Shown in pieces: positions 24,675-35,515 of a stretch of DNA of 64,000 bases. Made by a program: the position numbers and the translations under genes. The first letter of the stretch is position 1, and each line of letters starts with the position of its first letter. This stretch comes from Psilocybe azurescens. Taxonomy: Eukaryota; Basidiomycota; Agaricomycetes; Agaricales; Agrocybaceae. The notes beneath the pieces were generated by a model. That model was not told the origin of the DNA. It made no database searches and saw only the letters and a program-made list of their open reading frames with translations. Where the stretch lies: contig JAJIRX010000751.1 in NCBI GenBank assembly GCA_023853785.1, forward strand, positions 186,001-250,000, given 5' to 3'.

Positions 24675-25490
24675 GTGGCGGACAGGTGGTCGTATCGGTC
24701 ATACATGCCATCGTCGTGGGCGTGGTATGCATCCGCCATACACGTCGTTGTCCTTAGCGGCCATTGTGTCCATCGTGGCCATCATGCATGGCCATTGTAC
24801 TTGGTGTCGTACATGTCATTGTCGTTGTCTTTGCGGCCGTCATGGATGCTGTACGTTGGTGTCGTACTCGGTGTCATGTGTGTTGTCATCATGGTCACTG
24901 TGCGTGTTGTACATGTCATCTTTGTGGCCACCGTGTGTGTTGTACGTGTCGCAGTACGTGTCCTGCGTGTCGTCCTTGTCATCTCTACATGTCATGTCCG
25001 CTTTTGTACATACCGTTGTTGTACCGTACACGTTGCATGTGTCGCAGTACGTGCGGTACACGTACACCATTGGTCTATATGAGAAAGAGGGGGAGAGTTA
25101 GTGGCGGCGGTGGGTGGGGTTTGCGACTTACCTGGTGTTGCGGCCGCGTTCACGTTGCCTCGTTACCTGCTCGCATCCCTCCCCTCGTTCCACCTCATTC
25201 CCTCTTGGTCTGGTGTCGTTGTCATCGTATACGGAGCTGTCGTCATCGCTGTCGTGGATCGTGTACGTGTGTCTGGAGTTGTTGTCATCGTACACGGACC
25301 CGTCATCAGTCAGTGGTGCCGCAATGCATGTCGGGTTGGGTTGGCGAGTGCCTGGCTCCGACTGACAACAGCGAGGTGGTGAGGGCATGCACAACGGCAG
25401 CAGCGGGGTGGTGGTGGTCGCGAGGAAGAGGTGGGGTGGTTGGAGTAACCAATGGACCGATGTGGCAACCAAAAGTCATGCACGTGACAT
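24675..25490 (+). other. CpG-rich, GT-biased low-complexity island
   Basis: Dense in GTCGT, TGTCAT and TACGTGT words, open in all three + frames for 120-270 codons because stops are rare. The translations are Cys/Val/His-rich and repetitive, and I do not think they are real proteins. It lies in the middle of the CpG-poor inverted-repeat element. ATTCCGC-rich repeats follow directly (25510-25760). Confidence 0.6.
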
Positions 25491-25787
25491 TGTCCACTGT
25501 TGCCGAGAATTGCCGAGAAATAATATCAAATTGTAGGTCCGTTTATGGTTTCGTTTTCGGTTCCATTCCGGGGTATTCCATTTTGTAAACGGATTCCGTT
25601 CAATTCCGCTGCGGAATCCACCATTCTGCTGCGGAATCCGCCATTCCGCCGGAATTGATATTAAATAAAATAGCAGGGCCTTGTGCCATATTTTTGCTCT
25701 CATTCCGCTCGCGGAATAGCCGGATTCCGCAGTGGACTCCGGGCGGACTCCGGCCGTAATATGTGGGGACACAAAAGCCCTCACTGC

Positions 25788-26022
25788 TCTGGGGATTGTT
25801 AAGTACAGATTGGAACCCTATATGGCTAGCAATTACTCATAGTAACTAGAGATAACTGTCAGAGAAATCCAGCTGTTCAGGATGTTGCCTATAGTAAGAT
25901 TGCCCTGGGGATTGTTAAAGTACAGGTTGGGACCCTATAAGACTAGTGATTGCTCATAGTAACTAGGGACACCTGTCAGAGAAATCTGACTGTTCAAGAT
26001 GTTGCCTATAATAAACTAAGGA
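25788..26022 (+). repeat. Tandem duplication of about 118 bp
   Basis: Both units start CTGGGGATTGTTAA.GTACAG and continue through ACTCATAGTAACTAG (GCTCATAG in unit 2), CTGTCAGAGAAATC and GATGTTGCCTATA (units at about 25788 and 25907). Confidence 0.85.
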
Positions 26023-26894
26023 CTGTGGACCAGTGTGCCCAGTTGCTTATAGGAACTAAGGATCTACTACATGTCAATACAGGTGATTGCTTATAGTGGT
26101 TTGATAGTTTGAGTTTTGAGTTTTACAAAGAGATCTGTTAAGTGTTCTGTGTACACTTGCCCCCAAAAGCATTCCCCTTGATATTGGTGATCACCCTCAC
26201 TTTGAGAGATCACCCTTGATATTTCAGTGCCTTGAGTGTACTCACCTGACTAAAGAGGTTCTCTAGCTATTAGTGATCACCCTTGAGAAATTGTCTCAAT
26301 CTGTACTCTGCTAAACTAGTTATTGTAATAAGCCTTAAAACTTACCCTCCCAGATTGAACTGATCAATATAAATATTTGATTGGGTATTGTGTATTGGGC
26401 AATTGCAAAGACACTCTGCACTAAACATCTCAGCAATTGTCTGTGACCGTCTTTGTTGTTGTCTGCATGGCCATTGTGGTCGTCATGGACAGTGGAAAGG
26501 GCAAAGATGGTGATGGTGACAGCTAGGTAGAGGAAGGGGGTGGAGAGGGGATGGTGGTGGTTGAAAAGAAAAGGTGATGTGTACATCTGATGGTTGTTGT
26601 GCCAATTGGCTAATGCTGAGCATGCATGTGCATTGCATGCACCTGTGAAAATTTACCCTGCGGATTGAACAAAATGCAAAACTGTATTTATAGAGAGGCC
26701 TTGCTTCCAAACACATTTAACTGTTGTTTCATTTAGTTGCTATGTTATACAATTAATTTCTATTGTATGTAGTCTCTATTTTTTGTAATTGACATTAATA
26801 TTAATAACTAACAATTATACTTTAGATATTATGTTAATTATTGCATCCACTGGAGTGTGCTAGTAAACATTTTATTTGTTGTTGTTTAATGAAT

Positions 26895-27115
26895 ATTTAA
26901 GCCCAAGTCCAGTAGACTCCAGTGGACTCCAGTGGACTTGACTGGACTCATAATCCACTGGACTGAGACTGGACTGAAAATTTGGCAGGAGTCCAGTGCA
27001 AGTCTAGTGGACTCCAGTGGACTGCAGTCCAGTCCAGTCCAGTGGACTAGACAATCTGTCAGCCAGTTTGGCTGGGACAAGAGTCCACTAAAATCCACTG
27101 GAGTTCATATGGAAT
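26895..27115. repeat. Subterminal array of AGTCCA/TGGACT motifs
   Basis: Roughly twenty copies of the hexamers occur in both orientations within 200 bp next to the right end of the 5.7-kb element. A compact version is found at 46.4-46.57 kb. The pattern resembles transposase-binding subterminal repeats. Confidence 0.8.
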
Positions 27116-27244
27116 GTGGGGGATGGTAAAGACCTCCGGTGCATCATATGATACTCAACTTGCCCAGCTAACAACTTTTCACAGAGATTGCCTGCCTGCT
27201 GCAAAAATCAATAGCAGTGACCAACAGTTTTCATATATGTAATT

Positions 27245-29322
27245 GGGACCTATCCACAGATACAATTTGAATAGAGTCTAAGGATAATGAGATGTATTTT
27301 ATTCTTTCATAACAAGCCTATTTCTGTGGTTTTCAATAGAGCAGGCATATCATTTATATCCAGATATTTCATAAATGTATACATACACTGGCTATCATTA
27401 ATGAAGGCTTGTTCATTCTTTTAATAGAGATAGGCATTTCATTTTCTTGTGCCCTATTCAATTATCCCAGAATAAATACCAATATATTACAATACAGATG
27501 GGAATTTATTATATCTATTATAATAAAAGAGCTCAGACTCTTTCTCATGAGACACAAATCACCATTTTGATTGGCTTAGACAAATATGCAATCTGATTGG
27601 CTGGTCAGCGTCTCCCAGTTTGGGGTGGGGAGCTTGGGGGCAACATAAATTGATTTCTGAAGCATTCTTAAACCTTCCATGCTAACTGGACACAAGATGT
27701 TAGCAACAACAGATAACTGTGCATCTCTAGAAACTTCTAGAATTTTTGCAGATGAGAGTATAAAAATGGCCATTTATTAACAGTACTGGTGGGGTACACA
27801 ACGAGATTGAGAGGGGTGCGTCAACTTACTCTACATAAAAGTAGGTACTAGCCAAAGACTCAAAAAGGAGGAGAGTACAGCTATGAGTTAGTGACAAAAG
27901 GCTTCATTCATTTTTGGCTGTGTCAGGTTGCTGCAAAGTTGTCCCTCATGCAGTCGACAACTTCCTCTTTGCCATGTCAGGTTTTTTTGAATTCTCTGGA
28001 TTATTGTGCAACAAGTAAACTAACCTAAACTAACTACTAAGATGCACAGGTTGGAGATATACCCAACCTGTGTGCAAAAGGTCTACCTAATTACAGCTAT
28101 AGGAATTGTAAACTGGTGTCTTAGGTTGCCCATGTGAAGCACGGGTCACTGCTTGTAAGATTATATAACACATATACATGACCTGTTAGTTGCCTTTATT
28201 TAATAGGTATATCTTAGCTCTTTTCAAATTAAGGCCTCAAATCAAAACATTATTTAAAATATCACCTGGTCCCACCCAGGATGATGACATAAAGATATGC
28301 CTAAATATATGTGTTTGTTACACTGGGCATTGGCTTATAAATTCTAAGAATTTATATAAATGTTAATCATGAATCAAAGTTGAACTAAAGATTACAATTT
28401 ACTCTAAGAATCTATGTCACAAAATAGTTCAAATCTAATCCACACTCAATCCAATATTTTCACCAAGAATTTATTTCAACTCATTTCCCAGAGTAAATTT
28501 GAACCAAGCTCTTGGATCCTAAAAGTGATTTATAAAGATTTATTTTGCAAGTCATGAATTAATTTATTTGTAAACATGTTACTATTGCAAGTAAGCTAAA
28601 TATTATGTTAAATGCCAAGTGAGTTAACTCATAACTTGCAAAATAAATCTTTTATAAGTCTCCCTTTGAATCCAAGAGCTTAGTTCAAATTCACTCTAGA
28701 AAATGATTTGAAATAGATTCTTGACACAAATATTGAAATTTAGTGTGGATTAGATTTGAACTATTTCCTGACATAGATTTTTAAAGTAAATTGTAATCTT
28801 TGGTTCAACTTTGATTGATAATTAATATTTATATAAGTTTTGAGAATTTATAAGCCAATGCCTGCAGTGCTACTATATATGGCAATGCAGGTCCCATTAT
28901 ATTAAATTCTCTAAGTTATAATAGGCAAATAAAAATAAATGAAATATATGTATAGAAGTAATGAGATATCTTCACTTTTAGTTACTGAAATTTCTTCAAA
29001 TTTGTAATATTCCCATGGGGATAAGATAATCCTAGAAGATTACAAAATCCTCAGCATTACAATTCAAAAGTTATGATATTACAATATTAATGAAATGCCC
29101 AGGAATTATGAAATATAATAAAATGAAATCCTTGTCCATTTATAATGACAGTTCCAAAGTAATGAGTTCCATGGATAATGAAATTCCTGATAATAGCCAA
29201 ACTTGAATTGAAAGAAATGAAAGGCTCACTGTTAATGATAGTCAGGCTAGGCTCATTATGAAAAATGAAATGCATCTCATTACTCTTAGGCCTTATTCAA
29301 ATCACATCTGTGGATAGGTCCC
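27245..29322. mobile_element. 2.1-kb non-autonomous TIR element
   Basis: Begins GGGACCTATCCACAGAT and ends with its inverted copy. Similarity between the two ends continues inward for about 100 bp (TAATGAGATG.ATTT.ATTCTTTCATAA region against 29200-29310). There is no coding capacity. A hairpin lies inside. The target duplication is not clear. Confidence 0.75.
28326..28863. repeat. Hairpin with about 250-bp arms
   Basis: CATTGGCTTATAAATTCT (28326 on) pairs with the complement ending at 28863. Pairing continues through AAAGATTACAATTTACT, ATAGTTCAAATCTAATCCACA, AGCTCTTGGAT and AAGATTTATTTTGCAAGT, up to a loop around 28595. The arms are diverged but collinear. A foldback element nested in, or part of, the 2.1-kb TIR element. 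Confidence 0.85.
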
Positions 29323-29334
29323 TATTATATGATA

Positions 29335-30240
29335 ACATTTGTCATTACTACTCCAAAATCACACTAGCTTGTTGATGCAAATCATCACTGGTCACATCCC
29401 ATTGGCCAAGCACCTACATCATATCAAGAAGCTACCCTCTCTAGTGCTTGGAAGTCCAGTCTCAAAACTGGAAAAGACTGGGACTGGACCAGAAAAAGAC
29501 CAGACCAGCAGTTTGGTCTTTAGAGATTTGAGATTTGAGACCACAAAAAGACCGGTCTTAGTGAACCAATATCAGCTGGGCTGGACTGGTTTTTATAGAC
29601 CTTTATATTCGCTTCAAAACGTGTCTAAGAATATAAATTTTAAGCAAAAACTGGCTGAGATACAAAGAAAATGGTAAAATATTTTCAAAAAGAGTAGATA
29701 ACATGGAATACCCTTCTAGTTTTATTAAATCTCGACCGAATTTAACATTTTTGGGTGCTTCTGAAAGCTAGGAGGCATGGTAAACATTTATATTCATCAC
29801 TATAGTTTAAATATCTACTGATTTGCAACAAAAACCAGTTTCAAACTGGTCATGACTGGGCAAGACCAAGACTGGTCTAAGACTCAGAAAAACCAACATA
29901 GACCAGTTCTAAGCAGTGCAGTCCGGTTTTTGAGGTCCTGGGGTGAAGTAAGACCGGACTGGGCTGGAATTTCAAGCACTAACCCTCCCCAGTCTGCCCA
30001 TAACTGTCATGAGCATGACAAGACTATCAGTCACTACCTTCTTCACTACCCAGCACATCTATGCACACAAGAATGCATGCTAGCTCTATTGTGGCAGAAA
30101 AACTGCAATCAGACAGGTCTCCTTGCATTGCCCACAGCATGGTGACAGCTCCTCAACTTTGTCATAGAAACTGATTGTCTCCACTCAGTCTTTGGCACAA
30201 TAGAACCCCTCAAACAGGATGATGAAGACACTGATCATGA
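29335..30240 (+). pseudogene. LINE C-terminal region (RNase H/zinc-knuckle end), split by a MITE
   Basis: The translated pieces TGHIPLAKHLHHIKKLPS (29390-29441) and, after the MITE, C.CHEHDKTISHYLLHYPAH (about 29999-30060) are collinear with the end of fungal non-LTR ORF2 proteins. There, a TGH-PL-KHLHRI segment precedes a C..C....ET..H.L..CP zinc motif. Here the motif has lost some cysteines, and stops and frame changes are present. It is a dead fragment. Confidence 0.6.
29442..29981. mobile_element. hAT-type MITE, 540 bp
   Basis: Ends are TAGTGCTTGGAA and the inverted TTTCAAGCACTA, fitting the hAT consensus (YARNG). The 8-bp flanks ACCCTCTC (29434-29441) and ACCCTCCC (29982-29989) match at 7 of 8 positions. 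Removing the element rejoins the LINE reading frame LPS-P.C..C. The interior holds many GACCAGT/ACTGGTC subterminal motifs and no transposase. Confidence 0.85.
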
Positions 30241-31525
30241 TTGATGGCCCTTCCTGCCCTTTTCTTTCCTTTCCTTTCCTTTCCTTTTCTCTTGTCTCCC
30301 CCTCTTTTCCTTTAATTTTCTCCCCTTCTCCCTATCTCATTATTCTTATTCTTATTTTGTTCTTATTCCTAGTTATTCCCACCCCTCTTTACAAAGTATA
30401 GTACAATCTCCCACACATCTTCTCCTGTTTTTTTCCACTTCTACACTCCCTTTTGGCACCCAGTGCATCTTAATTTCTGAAAGTATTTGCCCAGAGGTTA
30501 TCCTGCAACCTCCAATGTTGCTCAAGGTGTCTTCTATTTAGATAGTTTTTCAGTTCAGTAGCTATGCGATAGTGTTACTCTACCATATGGTTAGGAGTAT
30601 AGTTGATGGTTTGTTTTTTTTTTTTTAAATATATTACAGAAAATTCTTTTGATGATTTGATGGGGTTCAAACTTCCACTACAGTGTATGCACCAATTTAG
30701 TATTCATCCAACTGTGTGACTAAAGGTGTCTAGGATATTTCATACCATTCAATATTATCTGAGGGTGCTTTTCAAGCAAACATCCTCTGACAACACACTC
30801 CTAAGCATTGCTTGGTCACCCTAGCCAAGCTTTGAGATGGAATATTATTTTATAATTGTTCCTCTAAGTTTCTTTATAGCATTTATGATTGAATATCAAA
30901 AAGTTTCAAATGATGAAGGCCATGCAGGTCCGTGCAGGTCCGTGCAACGAGTGCACAGACGTCGCAGCCTTTTCTCTTTGCCCCTGTTTATGGCGTGTCG
31001 TTTCTGCAGAATGCTCCGAGGAACACGACCGCATCATATTCAGTCCGATTCATGGAAAAGTTGTATCTTCATGCCTCTTCCCGAGCGCTTCCGAGAAAGC
31101 AGTGGCTTTGAACCTTTCTTGTCCAATTCTGGACGTCGAAACGGCCGACTTTGCCCCGACTTTGCCCATATCGGCGAACCGAGCCCATCTGTCAATTCAC
31201 TTAAACAATTTACTTCAGATGCGTATCGGTCTTGTGTTACTTCAATGATCAATGATCTTCAGTTCCTTTGTTGTGCCATTGATATCTCTGTTATGACCCG
31301 CATCATCGCCGAAGATATAACGTTGTAAGTAAGTAAAAACTCACTGACCGATTGTCTTGGCCACTGAGCACGAAGGTGAATTCGTGGTTGACATGTATCC
31401 CCTACAATGTGAACATTCCGCATACAGTCTCTTTGCGGGGTAGTCATCTCCAACACAGAGAGGATAATCATCTTTTACAGACGCGTATCATTCTTGCTGT
31501 TCCTGGTTGTTCCTGATACGCTTAG

Positions 31526-31533
31526 TATAAAAC
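31526..31533 (+). promoter_or_regulatory. TATA box of the secreted beta-trefoil-like gene
   Basis: TATAAAAC lies 80 bp upstream of the ATG at 31613, with ordinary spacing for a fungal core promoter. Confidence 0.5.
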
Positions 31534-31612
31534 TTGCATATTCATGCAAGAAGGGCTCAGAGGTCTCCCAAGGCATCGTAATTTATCTCTGCAAAGCCTA
31601 AACAACATAGAC

Positions 31613-32371
31613 ATGCGTTTCAACACATTCTATCTCTCTGCCCTCCTTGCTATTCAGTCGTTTACAACGAATGCAGTTCCTCTGGAAATTCGCTCAGAGG
31701 TAAGACAGCTCGTTGAGTAATGAACTATTTACTAAATATTTACTATTTAGTGCGCCGTCCTCGCGCCTGGCCAATATATAATCTCGTCGGTGGAGACAGG
31801 CTGGAAACTACGCCCCTATCATCATTCTCATGCTCCTCCGGCAATAAACACTCTGGAAACAGAACCTACTGGACAATCAGGCGTTGTAAGATATATTTCA
31901 ACGAATCGATTGCTAAATGAGGATTCTAACCTGAATGTAGTGGCTCATCACAGGCGCGCCACAGTCCGCTTACTATATCACCAACGTCGGCGAGAACGCG
32001 CCAGTACTGACACTTCAATATGGTGTAAGATTTGTTTTTCTCAATTCGTTGTATATCTTAATAGTGTATTACTAGGGTGCTCCTCAGCCCTACACGGCTT
32101 GGGGTGCGGGCGCAGTCGCTTTCGCTATCCAATGTGCTGGAGCGGAGACATATGTTGTAAGCATATGATGGGATGTCTGAGCTAGATCTTGATCCCCTCT
32201 TTCTCAGATTAAGAATCCCGTCGCGGATGAGGTTTGGACCGCAGACCCAGGGGTTTGTATTCATTCTCTTTGCATAGACGACACCAATTAATCCTAAAAT
32301 TCCAGGCCTGGGTTAAGATCCTCGGCGCTAATGGTGACATAAGTCAGCGCTTTATTTTCACACCGGTTTGA
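31613..32371 (+). CDS. Small secreted beta-trefoil-like protein (lectin or protease inhibitor type)
   Basis: Six exons (31613-31699, 31751-31885, 31941-32024, 32076-32156, 32208-32252, 32306-32371) give a 165-residue protein. All five introns are phase 0 and have good GT-AG ends. Residues 1-22 form a signal peptide (MRFNTFYLSALLAIQSF...). The mature part has repeated strand pairs, GQYIISSVETGWKL, WLITGAPQSAYYITNV, VAFAIQCAGAETYVI, VWTADPGAWVKI and QRFIFTPV. This is the W.i / Y.I rhythm of ricin-B-like lectins and of basidiomycete beta-trefoil protease inhibitors. Only one cysteine pair (Cys30 and one in AIQCAG) is present. No frame problem. The family is inferred from pattern, and the ligand is unknown. 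Confidence 0.7.
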
Positions 32372-35300
32372 ATTGAAGGTATCACCTAGTCAGACCTTCA
32401 ATCTTTGTGTTGAGCATTACCTAGTAGCATCTCGGACTTATGTCAGTAGCATGGGCTTTTCATCTGCTTTCCACAGTAAACGTCGAACTTAAATAAAGAC
32501 TAAGTCGGCGTCGGTCGACGTCGGCCAACGTTAGCTGCAATTTAAAATTTTAAACTCTCGGAAATTTCTCATGAGGAGCCGTTGGCCGTTTCTTTCTGTT
32601 CAACTCAAACCTCATCCCTATTGGAAACCAGCATTAAACAAGTGAACATTATAACACTCTGTAGACCTGTCCATTTGACGCTTTACAGAAACCAACAACA
32701 CGTGTTCAGTCCGTCGCTTCAGAGCAACTTTCTCGGGTCGTATAAGACAGCAGCGCAAATCTGCGATGAGAAAGCCAGCCCAATTGTTACATCTATTGTG
32801 CTCTCAGATTAACTACACTAGTGGAAGCGGGGCTTATTATCACTTTAACGTTTCTCGTTGTGCTCGTTGTGCTAATAGAAGTCGGGTGATAGAGAAAATG
32901 GCGAACATCAATACACGAATTCCTAGGCAAAAATAGATTGATACTAACGACGTAATATTGTGTTTTTTTTTAACGACTGTTCTTCTATCTCACGGAGAGG
33001 GAATGGATAATCTGAAAGGACAGTTTAGTGTGATAAATGAGTAAGCGACTGTGATTGCTTCCTGACCATTGTCACGCTTTGACATCTCCCCTACGAACAG
33101 ACGTAATCGGTCAATGAGTAGGTTCACTGAGAAAAATCTCAAAAGTTCCATAAATTGCTAATCCGTGTACTGGAGTGACTTGGAACTCAGTATCAACATT
33201 CCTCTAGAAAGGTAAGTGTTTGTTTTGAGAACTGGCGCATATCGAACACAACAAGAATACAAAAGGCATTATTCATGCCACAATCAGAGCCAGCGCATAT
33301 GAGAAGTGGATCACCTTGTATATTGCCAACGGGTGTCCAAGAGATGGAAGATTGATTTGAAATGGAAAAAGAGGGTGTTTTATATTCATTATATCAGTCT
33401 AAAATACCAGATTAAATCAGAGTCCTATTTTTGATCGTAGACTGGGCCTAAGCTTGACGGCCTTATCTGTATTATTTGATGTTTTCCAGCCAACGAATGT
33501 GTTCCTGTTATGGAATACTGGCCGCGACCCTGAAGTTTCGCTAATAACATATCGTTGTGCTAGCAAAATAATCATATCAGAGCGTCGACAAAGCCTTCGG
33601 AGGTTTACAACGTAGTTTCTTGCGCTGACTAAGCTGCCTGTAACGTTTCTGCCTAAAATGGAACATGCCGGAATTGCACACGGCACAACCGTTGGACTAT
33701 CTGTCCCAAGATAAGTCTGAACCAAGTCAGGCTTCGACGTTACAGCTCTCAGATCGTCACACCCGTTACTCCAGTACATGTTTCCTGGGGCGGCCGTGGA
33801 CTTATATAGTAGCGGGAAACCCAGACCGCTACACTGCCCTGCCCAGTCTTAATTCCATGATGACTATACTTTGTCGTCTTGTACTTCAAGTTTTTATTGG
33901 TAGAAGAGCTCAATTTTTTTCTTTAATATATATATGATCACGACATTCGCAGCATTTTGAAAAAAAGATCTTCCAGAGTAAGTTTCATCAGTCTGCTTAA
34001 GAACTGTGCTATGGATACCTGGTGGCTGTTCACGTCCTAGCATTATCGTAGAGAGGTCAATGACTCACTCAATCGGTGTGCTAGTTCCCACTGATTGACT
34101 CGCAATCAGCGTTGTCCATTATCATTTTGGCACGACGAGGGAAAGGGCAATCTTAATGAGGGTCAATACTCAACTGCGGCTTCAAGCGAGGATATGAATC
34201 CCTACCAACGTCGCGTTTTGAAAGCATTTCTTCGAAGTGATATCAGCCCACAAAGGTTGGCTGATGCACAACAAGAATCAAGCCGTACCTCCTTGGAACG
34301 CCATTATGGGATTGGCTAGAAAGTATGATCAGCCTGAGCATTCCGCTCACTGACGTTCAGCATCGTACTCACCAAGTATGAGTGGTACGAGCCAATATGC
34401 AATGATCATAAGAGTCATAAATGGTCGAGACATGATAGTTGCTTTGCGTGTTCTCAAGATCTCAAGTTATGAGGGCGTGGCACTGCATTATACAGTTATC
34501 TACTTTATGAGGAATGGGAATTTTCTCATTTCCAATTCTCGGGCGTGCCAATGATCCAGCGCTGGGCCAAAATAGACTACTTGGTGTGATAAGCGTCATC
34601 CTAATACAACTATACGTTTTATGAAAAACTTTTTATAGCCTCACGTGCTTCTCTTAAAATAGAGTGGAGTGGAACTTATCGGACTGCTCGTGTAGGTGTT
34701 CGCACCAGTGAGCTTTTCCAGTGATGTGCTGATAGCTCCTGAGTACGGACGTTTAATGGGCCCCTGAATATCAGTGTATGAACATGCTGTCCCTATTGTG
34801 TCATCAAGCGGAACTTTTAGAGCGTTGCTTCCAAGGAGACTTCAGCGCTGGATGGATCAAATAATTTCTACTGGATGGCTTGGACAGGTCGGGGAACGAT
34901 ATAAGACAATACCGCATGGCTGGTGCATCCCCCTTGTGGTATCTTGATTCCCTCGCCTCTCAGGATATCGTGGAGATGTCAAGAAAAAAATGTTACGACT
35001 GTAAAGGTAAATCGGCTGGCCTCAGATCAAAATTCTAGTCCACCAGATATGCACTGGATAGAGACAATATAGAGAAGAAATATCACCAGCGTCAGATGCC
35101 TCGTCGATTTATTGAATGTGAGGAGTTGAGTGGGATATACAACCAACACGTTTTTCGTATTCTATGCACGGATGTATGGATCCCGGAACGTAATCCAACA
35201 AATAAAAGATATGTGCCGTGAGAAGGATTGACGGAATATAGACCACAATGTTGATATCCTTCAACCACCGAGATTCTCTTCCCGGACGAAAGAATCCTTT

Positions 35301-35515
35301 GCGTCAGATGAACGAAAATACCCACCTGATGTGTGGATTAGGGGCCTTTAATGTTGCCTAACGAAGACCGACAACGAAGGACTACCTGTGATATTGATAG
35401 GTCCTCCGAAGCTCAGACGCGCAAGTACATAGTAGATATTTCACTGACATTTATACACCATTGTAGTATACCTCTCAATCACCACATATAAGTCCGTTCC
35501 AGTAAGAAGTCCAAT
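32372..35515. other. About 3.1 kb without a recognizable gene
   Basis: The longest frame (minus strand 33417-33779, 120 codons) has no motif, and a 74-codon + frame at 34095 is equally anonymous. CpG content is normal here, so it is not obviously old transposon DNA. Confidence 0.4.

Larger units (their letters stand above)
21408..27134. mobile_element. 5.7-kb inverted-repeat element carrying a KDZ-associated CxC-type remnant
   Basis: Ends are GGTCTTTACCATCCCCCACA and the inverted copy. Long subterminal inverted repeats follow (21408-21950 against about 26440-27134). They share blocks such as CTCCAGTGGATGCAATAATT, GTGTTTGGAAGCAAGGCCT and GATGTACACATCACC. The right copy is enlarged by an array of AGTCCA/TGGACT units. 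The only protein signature inside is the minus-strand relic at 23.7-24.3 kb. No target duplication is obvious. Assignment to a KDZ-related superfamily rests on that relic and is tentative. Confidence 0.65.
14390..30920. other. CpG-depleted block of nested transposon relics
   Basis: By eye, CG dinucleotides almost vanish from about 14.4 kb to 30.9 kb while TG and CA remain common. The exception is a CpG-rich island at 24.68-25.75 kb. CG returns abruptly near 30.93 kb. No intact host gene is visible inside. This fits long-term cytosine methylation and deamination of transposon DNA. Parts not listed separately (14.4-15.2, 16.2-17.67, 19.3-20.1 and 30.24-30.9 kb) hold no recognizable feature apart from short CT-rich runs (30250-30420). 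Confidence 0.75.

Noticed and set aside
24636..25588. Three overlapping + frames of 124-274 codons as real genes
   Set aside because: Repetitive GT-rich sequence with few stops in all three frames. Translations are low-complexity and start or end nowhere meaningful.
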